NCBI RefSeq assembly: GCF_002269255.1
Contig: NZ_CP022825.1
Coordinates: 1 to 64,000, forward strand
From: Klebsiella quasivariicola
GTDB taxonomy: Bacteria; Pseudomonadota; Gammaproteobacteria; Enterobacterales; Enterobacteriaceae
Direction of reading: 5' to 3'
Length of the DNA: 64,000 nt
Position 1 is the stretch's first letter, and the number at the start of each line of letters is the position of its first letter. A program made the position numbers and the translations under genes. The notes below the pieces were generated by a model that ran no database searches, had not been told where the DNA came from, and worked only from the letters and a program-made list of their open reading frames with translations. Below, piece by piece: positions 26,330 to 34,683 of this stretch.

Positions 26330-26641
26330 GTGACAGAGACACGTTACACAACGTCTAAAAGCAAAAAAGCCCTGAATAATCAGAGCTTTATTACTGGATT
26401 GGAAATGACGGCCATCAAATCCAATTCAAAACACACCAAAGGCATGTCCTCAAGTGATGAAGATAATAGAAAACTATTCAATCTACGTCAACCGAATGCC
26501 TGCGGTAACAATCCCAAAGCCGTTATCGGAGGTACGATTATGTTGCCATTGCTCGACACGTTCATGAATGCCCCTCTTCTGAGTCAGGGGGCTACTATCC
26601 TGTTTCTTGGGCTTCTTATCCTTGCGCTCAAGAACCAGTGA
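26330..26641 (+). CDS. Small protein with a C-terminal membrane segment
   Basis: The GTG start at 26330 follows a CAGGAG site 10 nt upstream; an ATG five bases earlier opens a 2-codon frame (MQ-stop). The 103-residue product has a polar N-terminus and one or two hydrophobic C-terminal segments (AVIGGTIMLPLLDTF, GATILFLGLLILALKNQ). It may be a small toxin-like or anchor protein; no family recognised. A terminator-like hairpin follows. Confidence 0.45.
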   Translation: MTETRYTTSKSKKALNNQSFITGLEMTAIKSNSKHTKGMSSSDEDNRKLFNLRQPNACGNNPKAVIGGTIMLPLLDTFMNAPLLSQGATILFLGLLILALKNQ

Positions 26642-26649
26642 TCGCACTG

Positions 26650-26672
26650 AGCTGGCTTCGGCCAGCTTCTTT
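26650..26672 (+). terminator. Terminator-like hairpin
   Basis: GCTGGC-TTCG-GCCAGC followed by TTCTTT, 10 bp after the stop of the small membrane-protein gene. The T-run is imperfect. Confidence 0.6.
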
Positions 26673-26772
26673 ACTTGGATTGAATTACCTGAGTGTTCAA
26701 CCCATTGCGGCGCAGGGATAAAGCTGTAAACTTTTACTGATGAACAAAGTAGCCCGTTGGGCATAAGACAAC

Positions 26773-26786
26773 ATGGAGCAAACCTT
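26773..26786 (+). pseudogene. First codons of an IS-interrupted gene
   Basis: ATG GAG CAA ACC TT: removing the IS (26787-28007) and one copy of the CCTT duplication joins this in frame to GG CTA AGG... at 28012, giving MEQTLAKVTRIQAG. This is the true start of the gene continued at 28010-28348. Confidence 0.8.
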
Positions 26787-26857
26787 TGACCTGCTCCCCG
26801 TTGATTAATACACCGTGATGTTAGTAATGTCTTCATAAGCCACATGAGGACATCCCC

Positions 26858-27121
26858 ATGAAGAAGCGTTTTTCCGACGAACAGATCATATGTATTCTCC
26901 GCGAGGCCGAAGCCGGCGTTTCTGCCCGTGAGCTCTGCCGTAAGCACGCCATTTCCGACGCCACCTTTTACACATGGCGTAAGAAGTATGGCGGTATGGA
27001 GGTGCCTGAGGTTAAGCGCCTGAAGTCGCTTGAGGAAGAGAACGCCAGACTCAAGAAGCTGCTTGCTGAAGCCATGCTGGATAAGGAGGCGCTTCAGGTG
27101 GCTCTTGGGCGAAAGTACTGA
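26858..27121 (+). CDS. IS407-group transposase OrfA
   Basis: An 87-residue helix-turn-helix protein: KKRFSDEQIICILREAEAGVSARELCRKHAISDATFYTWRKKYGG, then a leucine-zipper-like helix (LKSLEEENARLKKLLAEAML). It is the DNA-binding half of the transposase. OrfB lies in the -1 frame, so ribosomal frameshifting probably makes the OrfAB fusion. Confidence 0.9.
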   Translation: MKKRFSDEQIICILREAEAGVSARELCRKHAISDATFYTWRKKYGGMEVPEVKRLKSLEEENARLKKLLAEAMLDKEALQVALGRKY

Positions 27122-27144
27122 CGACAGACCAGAAGCGGGAAGCC

Positions 27145-27978
27145 GTGGAAGTCATGTGCGAGGCTAAGGGTCTGTCGCAACGTCGTGCCTGCAGGCTGGC
27201 AGGTCTGTCCCTGTCAACCTGCCGATATTCGGCTCAGCGTCCGGCTGCTGACGCGCAGCTGTCTCTACGCATCACAGAGCTGGCACTTGAACGCCGCCGT
27301 TTTGGTTACCGGCGTATCTGGCAGCTTCTGCGACGTGAAGGTCTTTGCGTTAACCACAAGCGGGTTTACCGCATCTATCAACTTAATGGCCTGAGTGTAA
27401 AACGCAGACGACGTCGTAAAGGGCTGGCAACAGAACGTCTGCCGCTGCTCCGCCCGATGGCGCCCAATCTGACCTGGTCAATGGATTTCGTCATGGACGC
27501 ACTGGCCACAGGTCGCAGGATCAAGTGCCTGACCTGCGTGGATGATTTCACAAAGGAATGCCTGACGGTCACTGTTGCCTTCGGGATTTCAGGCGTGCAG
27601 GTCACGCGTATTCTGGACAGCATTGCGCTGTTTCGCGGCTATCCGGCTATGATAAGAACCGATCAGGGCCCGGAGTTTACCTGCCGCGCACTCGATCAGT
27701 GGGCTTTTGAGCATGGTGTGGAGCTGCGACTTATCCAGCCCGGCAAGCCAACGCAGAACGGATTTATTGAGAGTTTTAACGGACGCTTTCGTGATGAATG
27801 CCTGAATGAGCACTGGTTCAGCGATATTGTTCACGCCAGGAAGATCATTAATGACTGGCGACTGGATTATAACGAGTGTCGACCACATTCATCACTGAAT
27901 TACCTGACGCCGGCTGAATTTGCAGCGGGCTGGCGAAACGGGAAATATGAAGAAAAACCAACCGACATTACTAACTGA
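27145..27978 (+). CDS. IS407-group transposase OrfB (DDE integrase core)
   Basis: A 277-residue rve-type integrase core with WSMDFVMDAL (D), IRTDQGPEFTC (D) and NGFIESFNGRFRDECLN (E), and the ending HSSLNYLTPAEFA typical of IS3-family OrfB. The coordinates give the independent frame; the natural product is the OrfAB frameshift fusion. The frame is intact. Confidence 0.9.
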   Translation: MEVMCEAKGLSQRRACRLAGLSLSTCRYSAQRPAADAQLSLRITELALERRRFGYRRIWQLLRREGLCVNHKRVYRIYQLNGLSVKRRRRRKGLATERLPLLRPMAPNLTWSMDFVMDALATGRRIKCLTCVDDFTKECLTVTVAFGISGVQVTRILDSIALFRGYPAMIRTDQGPEFTCRALDQWAFEHGVELRLIQPGKPTQNGFIESFNGRFRDECLNEHWFSDIVHARKIINDWRLDYNECRPHSSLNYLTPAEFAAGWRNGKYEEKPTDITN

Positions 27979-28009
27979 AGGTTGTATCTAACTCTGGGGG
28001 CAGGTCACC

Positions 28010-28348
28010 TTGGCTAAGGTAACCAGAATTCAGGCCGGAAGATACGCAGTCGATGATGGGCGTTGCATTATAAAAAATAACTCTGGGTGGCTTATTGTGG
28101 ATGCTAATGGCGCTCATGATTTTGGACCTGTCCCCACATTAGCAGCAGCTAAGGAATATGTTGAGTCTGGTACTGTTCCGCTAAGGCAGCACAATTTCTC
28201 TACATCTAATGGTCGAAGACAAAGAAAAAAAGAATTTAATGCGTATTTGGCATCTGAAGCTAAAAATGGCAATCCAATGCCAGCCATTCTTTGGATAATT
28301 GTCCTTTGCATCATCTGCGGCATTGTAGTTGCAGTTCGAGGTTATTAA
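28010..28348 (+). pseudogene. Body of an IS-interrupted gene (membrane-anchored small protein)
   Basis: About 112 codons reading from a TTG at the IS junction: AKVTRIQAGRYAVDDGRCIIKNNSGWLIVDANGAHDFGPVPTLAAAKEYVESG, a basic linker (SNGRRQRKKEF), then a C-terminal membrane helix (PAILWIIVLCIICGIVVAVRGY). The original ATG and first four codons lie before the IS at 26773. Because the IS sits after codon 4, expression from an IS-internal promoter with the TTG start could still give a near-complete protein. No family recognised. Confidence 0.65.
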
Positions 28349-28349
28349 T

Positions 28350-28376
28350 CTTGGACAGAAAATGCTGTATGTCCAG
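28350..28376 (+). repeat. Cassette-spacer motif, copy D
   Basis: CTTGGACAGAAAATGC then TGTATGTCCAG; perfect arms TGGACA / TGTCCA. It begins 1 bp after the stop of the previous gene and lies 55 bp before the next start. Confidence 0.75.
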
Positions 28377-28431
28377 TCTGTGCTGGAATTATACTGGCAA
28401 CCATGATCATCACAGGAAGAACGAGTAACAG

Positions 28432-28905
28432 ATGGCAACTGCGTGGGTGGATGTGGCTGATAATGCCGTAAAAATAGGTTTGGGGTCACTGTTGACTATT
28501 TTAGGGGGGGATCTTAAGCTAACACAAAAGCACGAATTAAAAAAAGAAGCGGCAGTACAGGGATTAAAAGATAAAGAAATAAAAACCAAACGATATGTTG
28601 AGTTTCTGGTCTTATCTCAATCCCTCATGTAAAAATATTTATATGAGCAGTGTGAAGCAAATAACGATGATTATCTTGCCTATCTTCGCATACATAATGG
28701 GATAACGATCACGTCAGGTTTAGCCATAAGGAAAGCAGCATTTAAACTCCAGTTTGATGTTTCTACTTTCAATTTCTACAACAAAATACACAACACAGAA
28801 CTCATTAATGCACTGAGGGATAAGGCTAGAAATTCTGTCTCCATGTTTCAGGCCATTGTGAACGAGGAAATCTGCAACGGAAAGTTTGGCACAGCAAGCC
28901 AGTAG
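28432..28905 (+). pseudogene. Unknown gene with one in-frame stop
   Basis: The frame opens MATAWVDVADNAVKIGLGSLLTILGG, runs 66 codons to TAA at 28630-28632, and continues in the same frame with strong protein character (YEQCEANNDDYLAYLRIHNGITITSGLAIRKAAFKLQFDVSTFNFYNK...) to TAG at 28903-28905. A single nonsense change therefore splits a 157-codon gene. The N-terminus has a short hydrophobic helix and a Lys-rich stretch. The family is unknown. The stop codon lies inside the extended repeat C. Confidence 0.65.
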
Positions 28906-28906
28906 C

Positions 28907-28933
28907 GCTGGACAGAATGAGCAGTGTGTCCAA
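28907..28933 (+). repeat. Cassette-spacer motif, copy C
   Basis: GCTGGACAGAATGAGC then AGTGTGTCCAA; perfect arms TGGACA / TGTCCA. It is preceded by ACAGCAAGCCAGTAGC, which contains the stop codon of the previous gene and matches the left extension of copy B. Confidence 0.75.
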
Positions 28934-29012
28934 TGTGAATAGAAGAAAGCCAAACATGATATCCACTGCTAACCATGTAGAGGCTATATAAGCTCTACCA
29001 GTAGGCGAACAT

Positions 29013-30311
29013 TGAACCGCCCCGGTTTTCCGGGAGAGTGTTTTTTCTGTGAACTCAGGCAGCCAGAACCGAGTTCACTATTGATGCATAATACGCTTTT
29101 TCCGCTTCAGCCTGGGTGATATGACCGAGCCGCTCCATCAGCCTGTGATTGATGTACCAGTCCACCCATGCCAGCTCCACTTGCTGTCGGGTTTTCCAGC
29201 TTTTTCTGTGTATCACCTCCGCCTTGAACAGGCCGTTAATGCTTTCTGCCATCGCATTGTCGTATGAGTCGCCTGTGCTATCCGTTGAGGCGAGTAACTC
29301 TGCTTCCTGCAGCCGTTGCGTGTATGCAAGTTACACGAACTACAAGCCTTTATCCGAGTGGTGGATGGTGCCGAACTGGCGATGGCCCCACAGTGCTTGT
29401 TCCAGCGCATCCAGTACGAACGTCGTCTCCATCGACGCTGAGACCCGCCAGCCAACGATAATGCCGGCGAACACATCGATGATGAACGCCACATACGCTG
29501 AGCCCTGCCAGGTGCTCGCGTAGGTAAAATTAGCCACCCAAAGCTGAGTGGGACGTTTGGCTACGAACTGGCGGTTGACACGGTTATGTGCGGCACCGGC
29601 CTTACGGCTGACGGTGGTGCGCACTTTTTTACCGCGGAGCACACCGGTAAGCCCCATGTTTCTCATCAGTCACGCGATCGTGCATCGGGCCACGCTGAAG
29701 CCTTCCCGTTGCAACTGGCGCCAGACCTTTCGAACGTCATAGACGCTGTAGTTTTCGTCGTATACGCGTTGTATCTCCTGCTTAAGAAGATCATCACGTC
29801 GGTCACGTTGACTGCGTTTTTCTGGATGCTGATGGTGGTCCTAGTACCGGTAGGTATGTCGACGAGGCTATATTCAGCTCATGGCATACCGGTCCGACCC
29901 TGTATTCACCGCGCAGAGTGTTCAGCAGCGGCATTATTTTTTCCAGAGGCGATCGAACTCCGCCTCCGCAAAATAAGCAGAGGCTTGCGGCAGAATATCG
30001 TTGCTGCGCCGCAGCTCACGGTTCTCGCGCTCCAGTTCTTTCAGGCGCTGACGTTCAGTGGTGGTCAGTACGCTATCACCACCACCGGCATCGCGCTCCT
30101 GCCGGCGTATCCAGGCTCTGAGCGTCTAGGGTGAACAACCAATCTTTTGGCCAACGGAACAGATCGCTGCCCACTGCGAGCTGTATTCATGCTGGTTTTC
30201 AAAAACCAGGCGGGTGGCACGCTGACGTACCTCGGGGGAAAACTGATTGTTTTTTGTCATCCTGTTACCTCTCTCAAGGAGTTTAGCCTCCAGGATTCCC
30301 GGGGCGGTTCA
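29013..30311 (-). mobile_element. Degenerate IS3-family element, about 1.3 kb
   Basis: Inverted ends TGAACCGCCCCGG at 29013 and, on the minus strand, at 30311. Minus-strand orfA (from about 30260, MTKNNQFSPEVRQRATRLVFENQ) has an in-frame TAG, and orfB is split into frames at 29340-29666, 29213-29494 and 29055-29252. OrfB still shows LWVANFTYAS and the C-terminal RLGHITQAEAEKAYY typical of IS3-group transposases. No clear target duplication is visible (CAT versus ATG). The element is dead. Confidence 0.75.
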
Positions 30312-30386
30312 ATGACTGTTGCAACCCATGGTAGAATGTTGGTATTCACAGATGTTCTTAGCAGATTTGACAGCTCGGATGGCACT

Positions 30387-30514
30387 ATGATGAATAAGAC
30401 CTTAGCAGAAAGATTTGAAGAACTTGAACGGGACTACCATGCCGTTATCTCGACAAAATATATAGGAAAAAACGTGTTCGGTCATGGAAGTCAAGAATAT
30501 ATTGATTCAGCTAA
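30387..30514 (+). pseudogene. 5' part of an unknown gene cut by an IS5 element
   Basis: MMNKTLAERFEELERDYHAV then ISTKYIGKNVFGHGSQEYIDS reads well until the IS end at 30515. The 3' part is not found on the other side of the IS (the RepFIA origin begins there), so the gene lost its end. An upstream extension to 30312 is possible. No family recognised. Confidence 0.5.
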
Positions 30515-31710
30515 GGAAGGTGCGAATAAGCAGGTCATTTCTTCCCAAGCTGACTCGCTGATTAAAATTTCGCGGATCTGGGCCGATTTTTTTCCCGCAA
30601 ACACATCGAATCAGCCTATTTAGGCTATTTTTTCCACCATTTCTGGCGTTATTTCCGGTTTTTACTGAGATCTCTCCCACTGACGTATCATTTGGTCCAC
30701 CCGAAACAGGTTGGCCAGGGTGAATAACATCGCCAGTTGGTTATCGTTTTTCAGCAGCCCCTTGTATCTGGCTTTCACGAAGCCGAACTGCCGCTTGATG
30801 ATGCGAAACGGGTGCTCCACCTTGGCACGGATGCTGGCTTTCATGTATTCGATGTTGATGGCCGTTTTGTTCTTGCGCGGATGCTGCTTCAAGGTTTTTA
30901 CCTTGCCGGGACGCTCGGCGATCAGCCAGTCCACATCCACCTCGGCCAGCTCCTCGCGCTGTGGCGCTCCTTGGTAGCCGGCATCGGCTGAGACAAATTG
31001 CTCCTCTCCATGAAGCAGATTACCCAGCTGATTGAGGTCATGCTCGTTGGCCGCGGTGGTGACCAGGCTGTGGGTCAGGCCACTCTTGGCATCGACACCA
31101 ATGTGGGCCTTCATGCCAAAGTGCCACTGATTGCCTTTCTTGGTCTGATGCATCTCCGGATCGCGTTGCTGCTCTTTGTTCTTGGTAGAGCTGGGTGCCT
31201 CAATGATGGTGGCATCCACCAAAGTGCCTTGGGTCATCATGACGCCTGCTTCGGCCAGCCAGCGATTGATGGTCTTGAACAATTGACGGGCCAGTTGATG
31301 CTGCTCGAGCAGGTGGCGGAAATTCATGATGGTGGTGCGATCCGGCAGGGCGCTATCCAGGGATAATCGGGCAAACAGGCGCATGGAGGCGATTTCGTAC
31401 AGGGCATCTTCCATGGCACCGTCGCTCAGGTTGTACCAATGCTGCATGCAGTGAATACGCAGCATGGTCTCCAGCGGATAGGGCCGTCGGCCATTGCCCG
31501 CCTTGGGATAAAACGGCTCGATGACAGCGGTCATATTCTGCCATGGCAGAATCTGCTCCATGCGGGAGAGGAAAATCTCTTTTCGGGTCTGACGGCGCTT
31601 AGTGCTGAATTCACTATCGGCGAAGGTGAGTTGATGGCTCATGATGTCCCTCTGGGATGCGCTCCGGATGAATATGATGATCTCATATCAGGAACTTGTT
31701 CGCACCTTCC
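30515..31710 (-). mobile_element. IS5-family element (ISKpn26-like), 1196 bp
   Basis: Ends GGAAGGTGCGAA (left) and, on the minus strand, GGAAGGTGCGAAC (right). The length of 1196 bp is that of ISKpn26 as I recall it. The flanking 4-mers are CTAA and CTAG: both fit the YTAR target of IS5-type elements but are not identical. Together with the lost 3' end of the left gene, this suggests a deletion next to the IS. Confidence 0.88.
30662..31642 (-). CDS. IS5-family transposase
   Basis: A 326-residue DDE transposase of the IS5 group: MSHQLTFADSEFSTKRRQTRKE start, GTLVDATIIEAPSS (D), VSADAGYQGAP (D) and a C-terminal Y-(2)-R-(3)-E-(6)-K-like segment (SIRAKVEHPFRIIKRQFGF). Intact. The left-flank promoter or origin sequences are not disrupted by it. 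Confidence 0.93.
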   Translation of the reverse strand: MSHQLTFADSEFSTKRRQTRKEIFLSRMEQILPWQNMTAVIEPFYPKAGNGRRPYPLETMLRIHCMQHWYNLSDGAMEDALYEIASMRLFARLSLDSALPDRTTIMNFRHLLEQHQLARQLFKTINRWLAEAGVMMTQGTLVDATIIEAPSSTKNKEQQRDPEMHQTKKGNQWHFGMKAHIGVDAKSGLTHSLVTTAANEHDLNQLGNLLHGEEQFVSADAGYQGAPQREELAEVDVDWLIAERPGKVKTLKQHPRKNKTAINIEYMKASIRAKVEHPFRIIKRQFGFVKARYKGLLKNDNQLAMLFTLANLFRVDQMIRQWERSQ

Positions 31711-31714
31711 CTAG

Positions 31715-32018
31715 GGGTTATCCACTTATCCACGGGGATATTTTTATAAGATCTTTTTTAATAGTTGTTAGATCTTTATTTTTAGAATGCCCACAGGCCT
31801 TTATCCATGCGGGCTTCAGAGAGGGATCTGTGACAAACCGCCCTTTCAGTGTGACAAATCACCCTCAAATAGCCGTCCTTTCTGTGACAAGTTGCCCTTA
31901 ACCCTGTGACAAATTGCCCTCAGATGGCGTTGCTTTTCACAAAGTTATCCATCCCTGTTGACTCTGTTTTATGAAGTGTGACAATCTTAAAACCTGTCAC
32001 ACTTAACATGGACCTGTC
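31715..32018 (+). other. RepFIA ori2 (oriS): iterons and DnaA boxes
   Basis: Two tandem DnaA boxes (TTATCCACT 31718-31726, TTATCCACG 31727-31735) and a third at 31945-31953 flank an A/T-rich segment and four direct iterons of the form TGTGACAAAYYRCCCT (31829-31845, 31850-31866, 31883-31899, 31905-31921). This is the F-plasmid ori2 arrangement, where RepE monomers bind the iterons to open the origin. The ISKpn26-like element ends only 5 bp before this region. Confidence 0.92.
31974..32004 (+). promoter_or_regulatory. repE operator/promoter inverted repeat
   Basis: AAGTGTGACA and TGTCACACTT form a 10-bp inverted repeat whose half-sites resemble the iteron core TGTGACA. In F, RepE dimers bind this operator and repress repE. 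It lies 14 bp before the repE ATG. Confidence 0.85.
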
Positions 32019-32774
32019 ATGGCGGAAATAGCGGTTATAAATCATAAAAAACGTAAAAATAGCCCGCGGATTGTCCAGTCAAATGAGCTGACTGAGGCGG
32101 CATATAGTCTCTCCAGGGATCAAAAGCGTCTGCTGTATCTGTTCGTTGACCAGATCAGAAAATCCGACGGTTCCCTGCAGGAACATGACGGCATCTGCGA
32201 AATTCACGTTGCTAAATACGCTGAAACATTCGGGCTGACCTCCGCTGAAGCGAGTAAGGATATACGACAGGCTTTAAAAGGTTTTGCAGGTAAGGAAGTG
32301 GTTTTCTATCGCCCTGAAGAGGATGCCGGCGATGAAAAAGGGTATGAATCCTTTCCCTGGTTTATCAAACGTGCGCACAGTCCATCCAGAGGGCTTTACA
32401 GCGTACATATCAACCCATATCTCATTCCCTTCTTCATCGGGTTACAGAACCGGTTTACGCAGTTCCGGCTCAGTGAAACAAAAGAGATTACCAATCCGTA
32501 TGCCATGCGTTTATACGAATCCCTGTGTCAGTACCGTAAACCTGATGGCTCAGGTGTCGTGTCTCTGAAAATCGACTGGATCATGGAGCGCTACCAGCTA
32601 CCTCAAAGCTACCAGCGTATGCCGGATTTTCGCCGCCGTTTCCTGCAGGCAAGTGTTGATGAGATCAATAGCCGGACACCAATGCGTCTCTCTTACATCG
32701 AGAAAAAGAAAGGCCGCCAGACGACTCATATCGTATTTTCCTTCCGTGATATCACCTCGATGACAACAGAATAG
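32019..32774 (+). CDS. repE: RepFIA replication initiator RepE
   Basis: A 251-residue protein nearly identical to F RepE across its length (AVINHKKRKNSPRIVQSN, AAYSLSRDQKR, GYESFPWFIK, LSYIEKKKGRQTTHIVFSF), with scattered substitutions. It has the two winged-helix domains of the Rep_3 family. Monomers start replication at the iterons; dimers repress repE and, with incC, limit copy number. The replicon is followed by P1-type par genes and umuDC instead of sopABC, unlike F. This matches descriptions of FIA(HI1)/IncR-type backbones; the exact subtype is not resolved. Confidence 0.95.
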   Translation: MAEIAVINHKKRKNSPRIVQSNELTEAAYSLSRDQKRLLYLFVDQIRKSDGSLQEHDGICEIHVAKYAETFGLTSAEASKDIRQALKGFAGKEVVFYRPEEDAGDEKGYESFPWFIKRAHSPSRGLYSVHINPYLIPFFIGLQNRFTQFRLSETKEITNPYAMRLYESLCQYRKPDGSGVVSLKIDWIMERYQLPQSYQRMPDFRRRFLQASVDEINSRTPMRLSYIEKKKGRQTTHIVFSFRDITSMTTE

Positions 32775-32777
32775 CCT

Positions 32778-33069
32778 GAGGGTTATCTGTCACAGATTTG
32801 AGGGTGGTTCGTCACATTTGATCTGGCAGTTTGAGGGTGATTTGTCACAGTTTTGCTGTTCCTTCCCTGACATCCTGCGCTTACTCATAGTTCTTTTGGC
32901 TGTAACCGGTAGTGAAGCCACATTTGAGGGCAATTTGTCACCCTACCCTGAGGGTAGTTTGTCACAGTTAAATGAGTGCAGTTTGTCACACTAGATTGTC
33001 CCCTCTTCCCGTTAGTCATATGACCTGAGGGGGCAAGTTCGTCATAATCAATGAGGGCTGATTGTCACA
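32778..33069 (+). repeat. incC-type iterons (eight)
   Basis: Eight copies of a GAGGGNNRTTTGTCACA motif start at 32778, 32800, 32833, 32926, 32950, 32974, 33027 and 33053. They are inverted in sense to the origin iterons (TGTGACA...CCCTC). In F this block titrates and handcuffs RepE and gives incompatibility. The seventh copy is longer and more divergent. Confidence 0.9.
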
Positions 33070-33302
33070 CTTGTTGCCCAGAGCAAGCTATCCGTGTGTG
33101 TGCCTGTACATGTGGTGTTTCCCGCAGCCCTGGCCGTCCATGAAGTTGACCTGTTTCCCACAGAGGATGGAAAACTCTTCTTGTGCTGAGCGTAAGAGCT
33201 ATCTGCCGGAACGGTTCCTCTTCGCTTCCTCGCCAGTTCGCTCGCTACGCTCGGTTACATGACTGCGGCGAGCGCTGATACCTTTCTCTGTACCCTTTTG
33301 TA

Positions 33303-33350
33303 CGACTTGTTGTGTGATGGTCATAAGTGCGTCTGTGTGTTGCGGCACTG
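33303..33350 (-). pseudogene. Short rpn-like scrap
   Basis: GATGGTCATAAGTGCGTC followed by TGTGTTGCGGCAC matches, base for base in most positions, the internal part of the rpn gene at about 22515-22560. No frame survives. It indicates another rpn copy was once here. The rest of 33070-33400 holds no gene I can support. Confidence 0.6.
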
Positions 33351-33477
33351 TGATTGAGTGGCACGCCCGTCGAACTTCTCGCCCCTCCTGTTGAGAGCGA
33401 AATCAAAACAATATGATTTTTTGCTTGCAACATGACTCTTTTTGTTCAAAATGACAAAAAACGTCATGAGGTGATAA

Positions 33478-34683
33478 ATGGACAATATTGAGCAGTTACG
33501 GAAAGTTGCTACACGTGCAGGTAAGCTTCTGACATCTTTGAGCGAGAGTATCCGCCAGCAAAAAGAGGAATTGAAGCTTACCGAGTTCTATCAGGAATAC
33601 AGCAAAGCCGCACTCTATAAGCTGCCAAAACTCAGTAAAGGTAGTGTTGAGTATGCTGTGGCCGAAATGGAAGCCGGTGGCTACATTTTCAAAAAGAAAC
33701 CTTCTGGCAATACCATGAAATACGCGATGACGATTCAGAATGTCATCGATCTGTATAACCATCGTAAAGTACCCAAGTACAGGGATCGCTTCGATAAAGC
33801 CTTTACGATTTTTGTATGTAATCTTAAAGGTGGTGGTTCCAAGACAGTTTCTACCGCTTCATTATCACATGCTTTTCGAGCTCATCCTCAGCTTCTGTTC
33901 GAAGACCTGCGTATTCTGGCCATCGATTTCGATCCGCAGGCATCTCTGACAATGTTCCTGAGCCATGAGAATTCAGTGGGCCTGGTTGAAAATACGGCTG
34001 CTCAGGCCATGCTCCAGAACGTGTCTCGTGAAGAATTACTTTCCGATTTTATAGTACCGTCTATTATCCCTGGTGTTGATGTAATCCCTGCTTCCATTGA
34101 CGATGCATTCCTTGCTGAAGGCTGGAAGGGATTGTGTGAAGAACATCTCCCAGGGAAAAATATTCATGCTGTGCTTAAAGAGAACATTATCGATAAGCTC
34201 CAGCATGACTACGACTTTATTTTCCTTGATAGTGGTCCGCACCTTGATGCGTTCCTGAAAAACTGCATTGGGGCGGCAGACCTTATGTTGACCCCTCTTC
34301 CACCGGCTACGGTTGATTTTCATTCTTCCCTGAAGTTTGTGGCCAGCCTCCCTGCCCTCATAGATTCCATCGAAATGGATGGGCACACCTGCAATCTCAT
34401 CGGTAATGTCGGCTTCATGTCCAAGATCCTGAACAAGTCTGATCACAAAATTTGCCATAGTCAGGCCAAAGAGGTTTTCGGTGCCGATATGCTAGACATG
34501 GTTCTGCCGAGACTGGATGGTTTCGAACGCTGTGGGGAGACTTTTGACACAGTTATTTCAGCAAATCCAGCAACCTATGATGGAAGTACAGAGGCACTAA
34601 AAAGCGCAAAATCAGCAGCGGAAGACTTTGCGAAGGCAGTCTTTGATCGCATCGAGTTCATTCGTACTAACGGAGGTATGTGA
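33478..34683 (+). CDS. parA: P1-type partition ATPase ParA
   Basis: A 401-residue Walker-type ParA of the P1/P7 class. The N-terminal winged-helix domain (about 1-110) is followed by a deviant Walker A NLKGGGSKTVS, the switch IDFDPQASLTMFL, and FLDSGPHLDAFLKN. The C-terminal segment DMLDMVLPRLDGFERCGETFDTVISANPATY is near-identical to P1 ParA. ParA represses its own operon and moves ParB-parS complexes over the nucleoid. The upstream A/T-rich stretch with AAAATGACAAAAAACGTCAT just before the start looks like the autoregulatory operator. Its stop overlaps the parB start (TGATG). Confidence 0.95.
   Translation: MDNIEQLRKVATRAGKLLTSLSESIRQQKEELKLTEFYQEYSKAALYKLPKLSKGSVEYAVAEMEAGGYIFKKKPSGNTMKYAMTIQNVIDLYNHRKVPKYRDRFDKAFTIFVCNLKGGGSKTVSTASLSHAFRAHPQLLFEDLRILAIDFDPQASLTMFLSHENSVGLVENTAAQAMLQNVSREELLSDFIVPSIIPGVDVIPASIDDAFLAEGWKGLCEEHLPGKNIHAVLKENIIDKLQHDYDFIFLDSGPHLDAFLKNCIGAADLMLTPLPPATVDFHSSLKFVASLPALIDSIEMDGHTCNLIGNVGFMSKILNKSDHKICHSQAKEVFGADMLDMVLPRLDGFERCGETFDTVISANPATYDGSTEALKSAKSAAEDFAKAVFDRIEFIRTNGGM

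Larger units (their letters stand above)
26787..28007 (+). mobile_element. IS3-family element, IS407 group, 1221 bp
   Basis: Inverted ends TGACCTGCTCCCC (left) and TGACCTGCCCCC (right, minus strand). The flanking CCTT at 26783-26786 and 28008-28011 is the 4-bp target duplication expected for the IS407 group. It contains orfA and orfB in a -1 frame relation. The insertion is recent enough that the duplication and the interrupted reading frame are perfect. Confidence 0.9.

Noticed and set aside
25331..28933. Integron attC sites
   Set aside because: The arms resemble the GTCCAA part of an attC core, but the outer base does not match RYYYAAC, the sites are only 24-27 bp, and no integron integrase is present.
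29586..30134. Plus-strand frames at 29.5-30.6 kb as genes
   Set aside because: They are antisense to the degenerate IS3-family orfA/orfB, whose inverted ends and transposase wording explain the region.
31829..33069. CRISPR array
   Set aside because: The regularly worded repeats are RepE-binding iterons: 17-19 bp, irregular spacing, orientation change around repE and DnaA boxes nearby.
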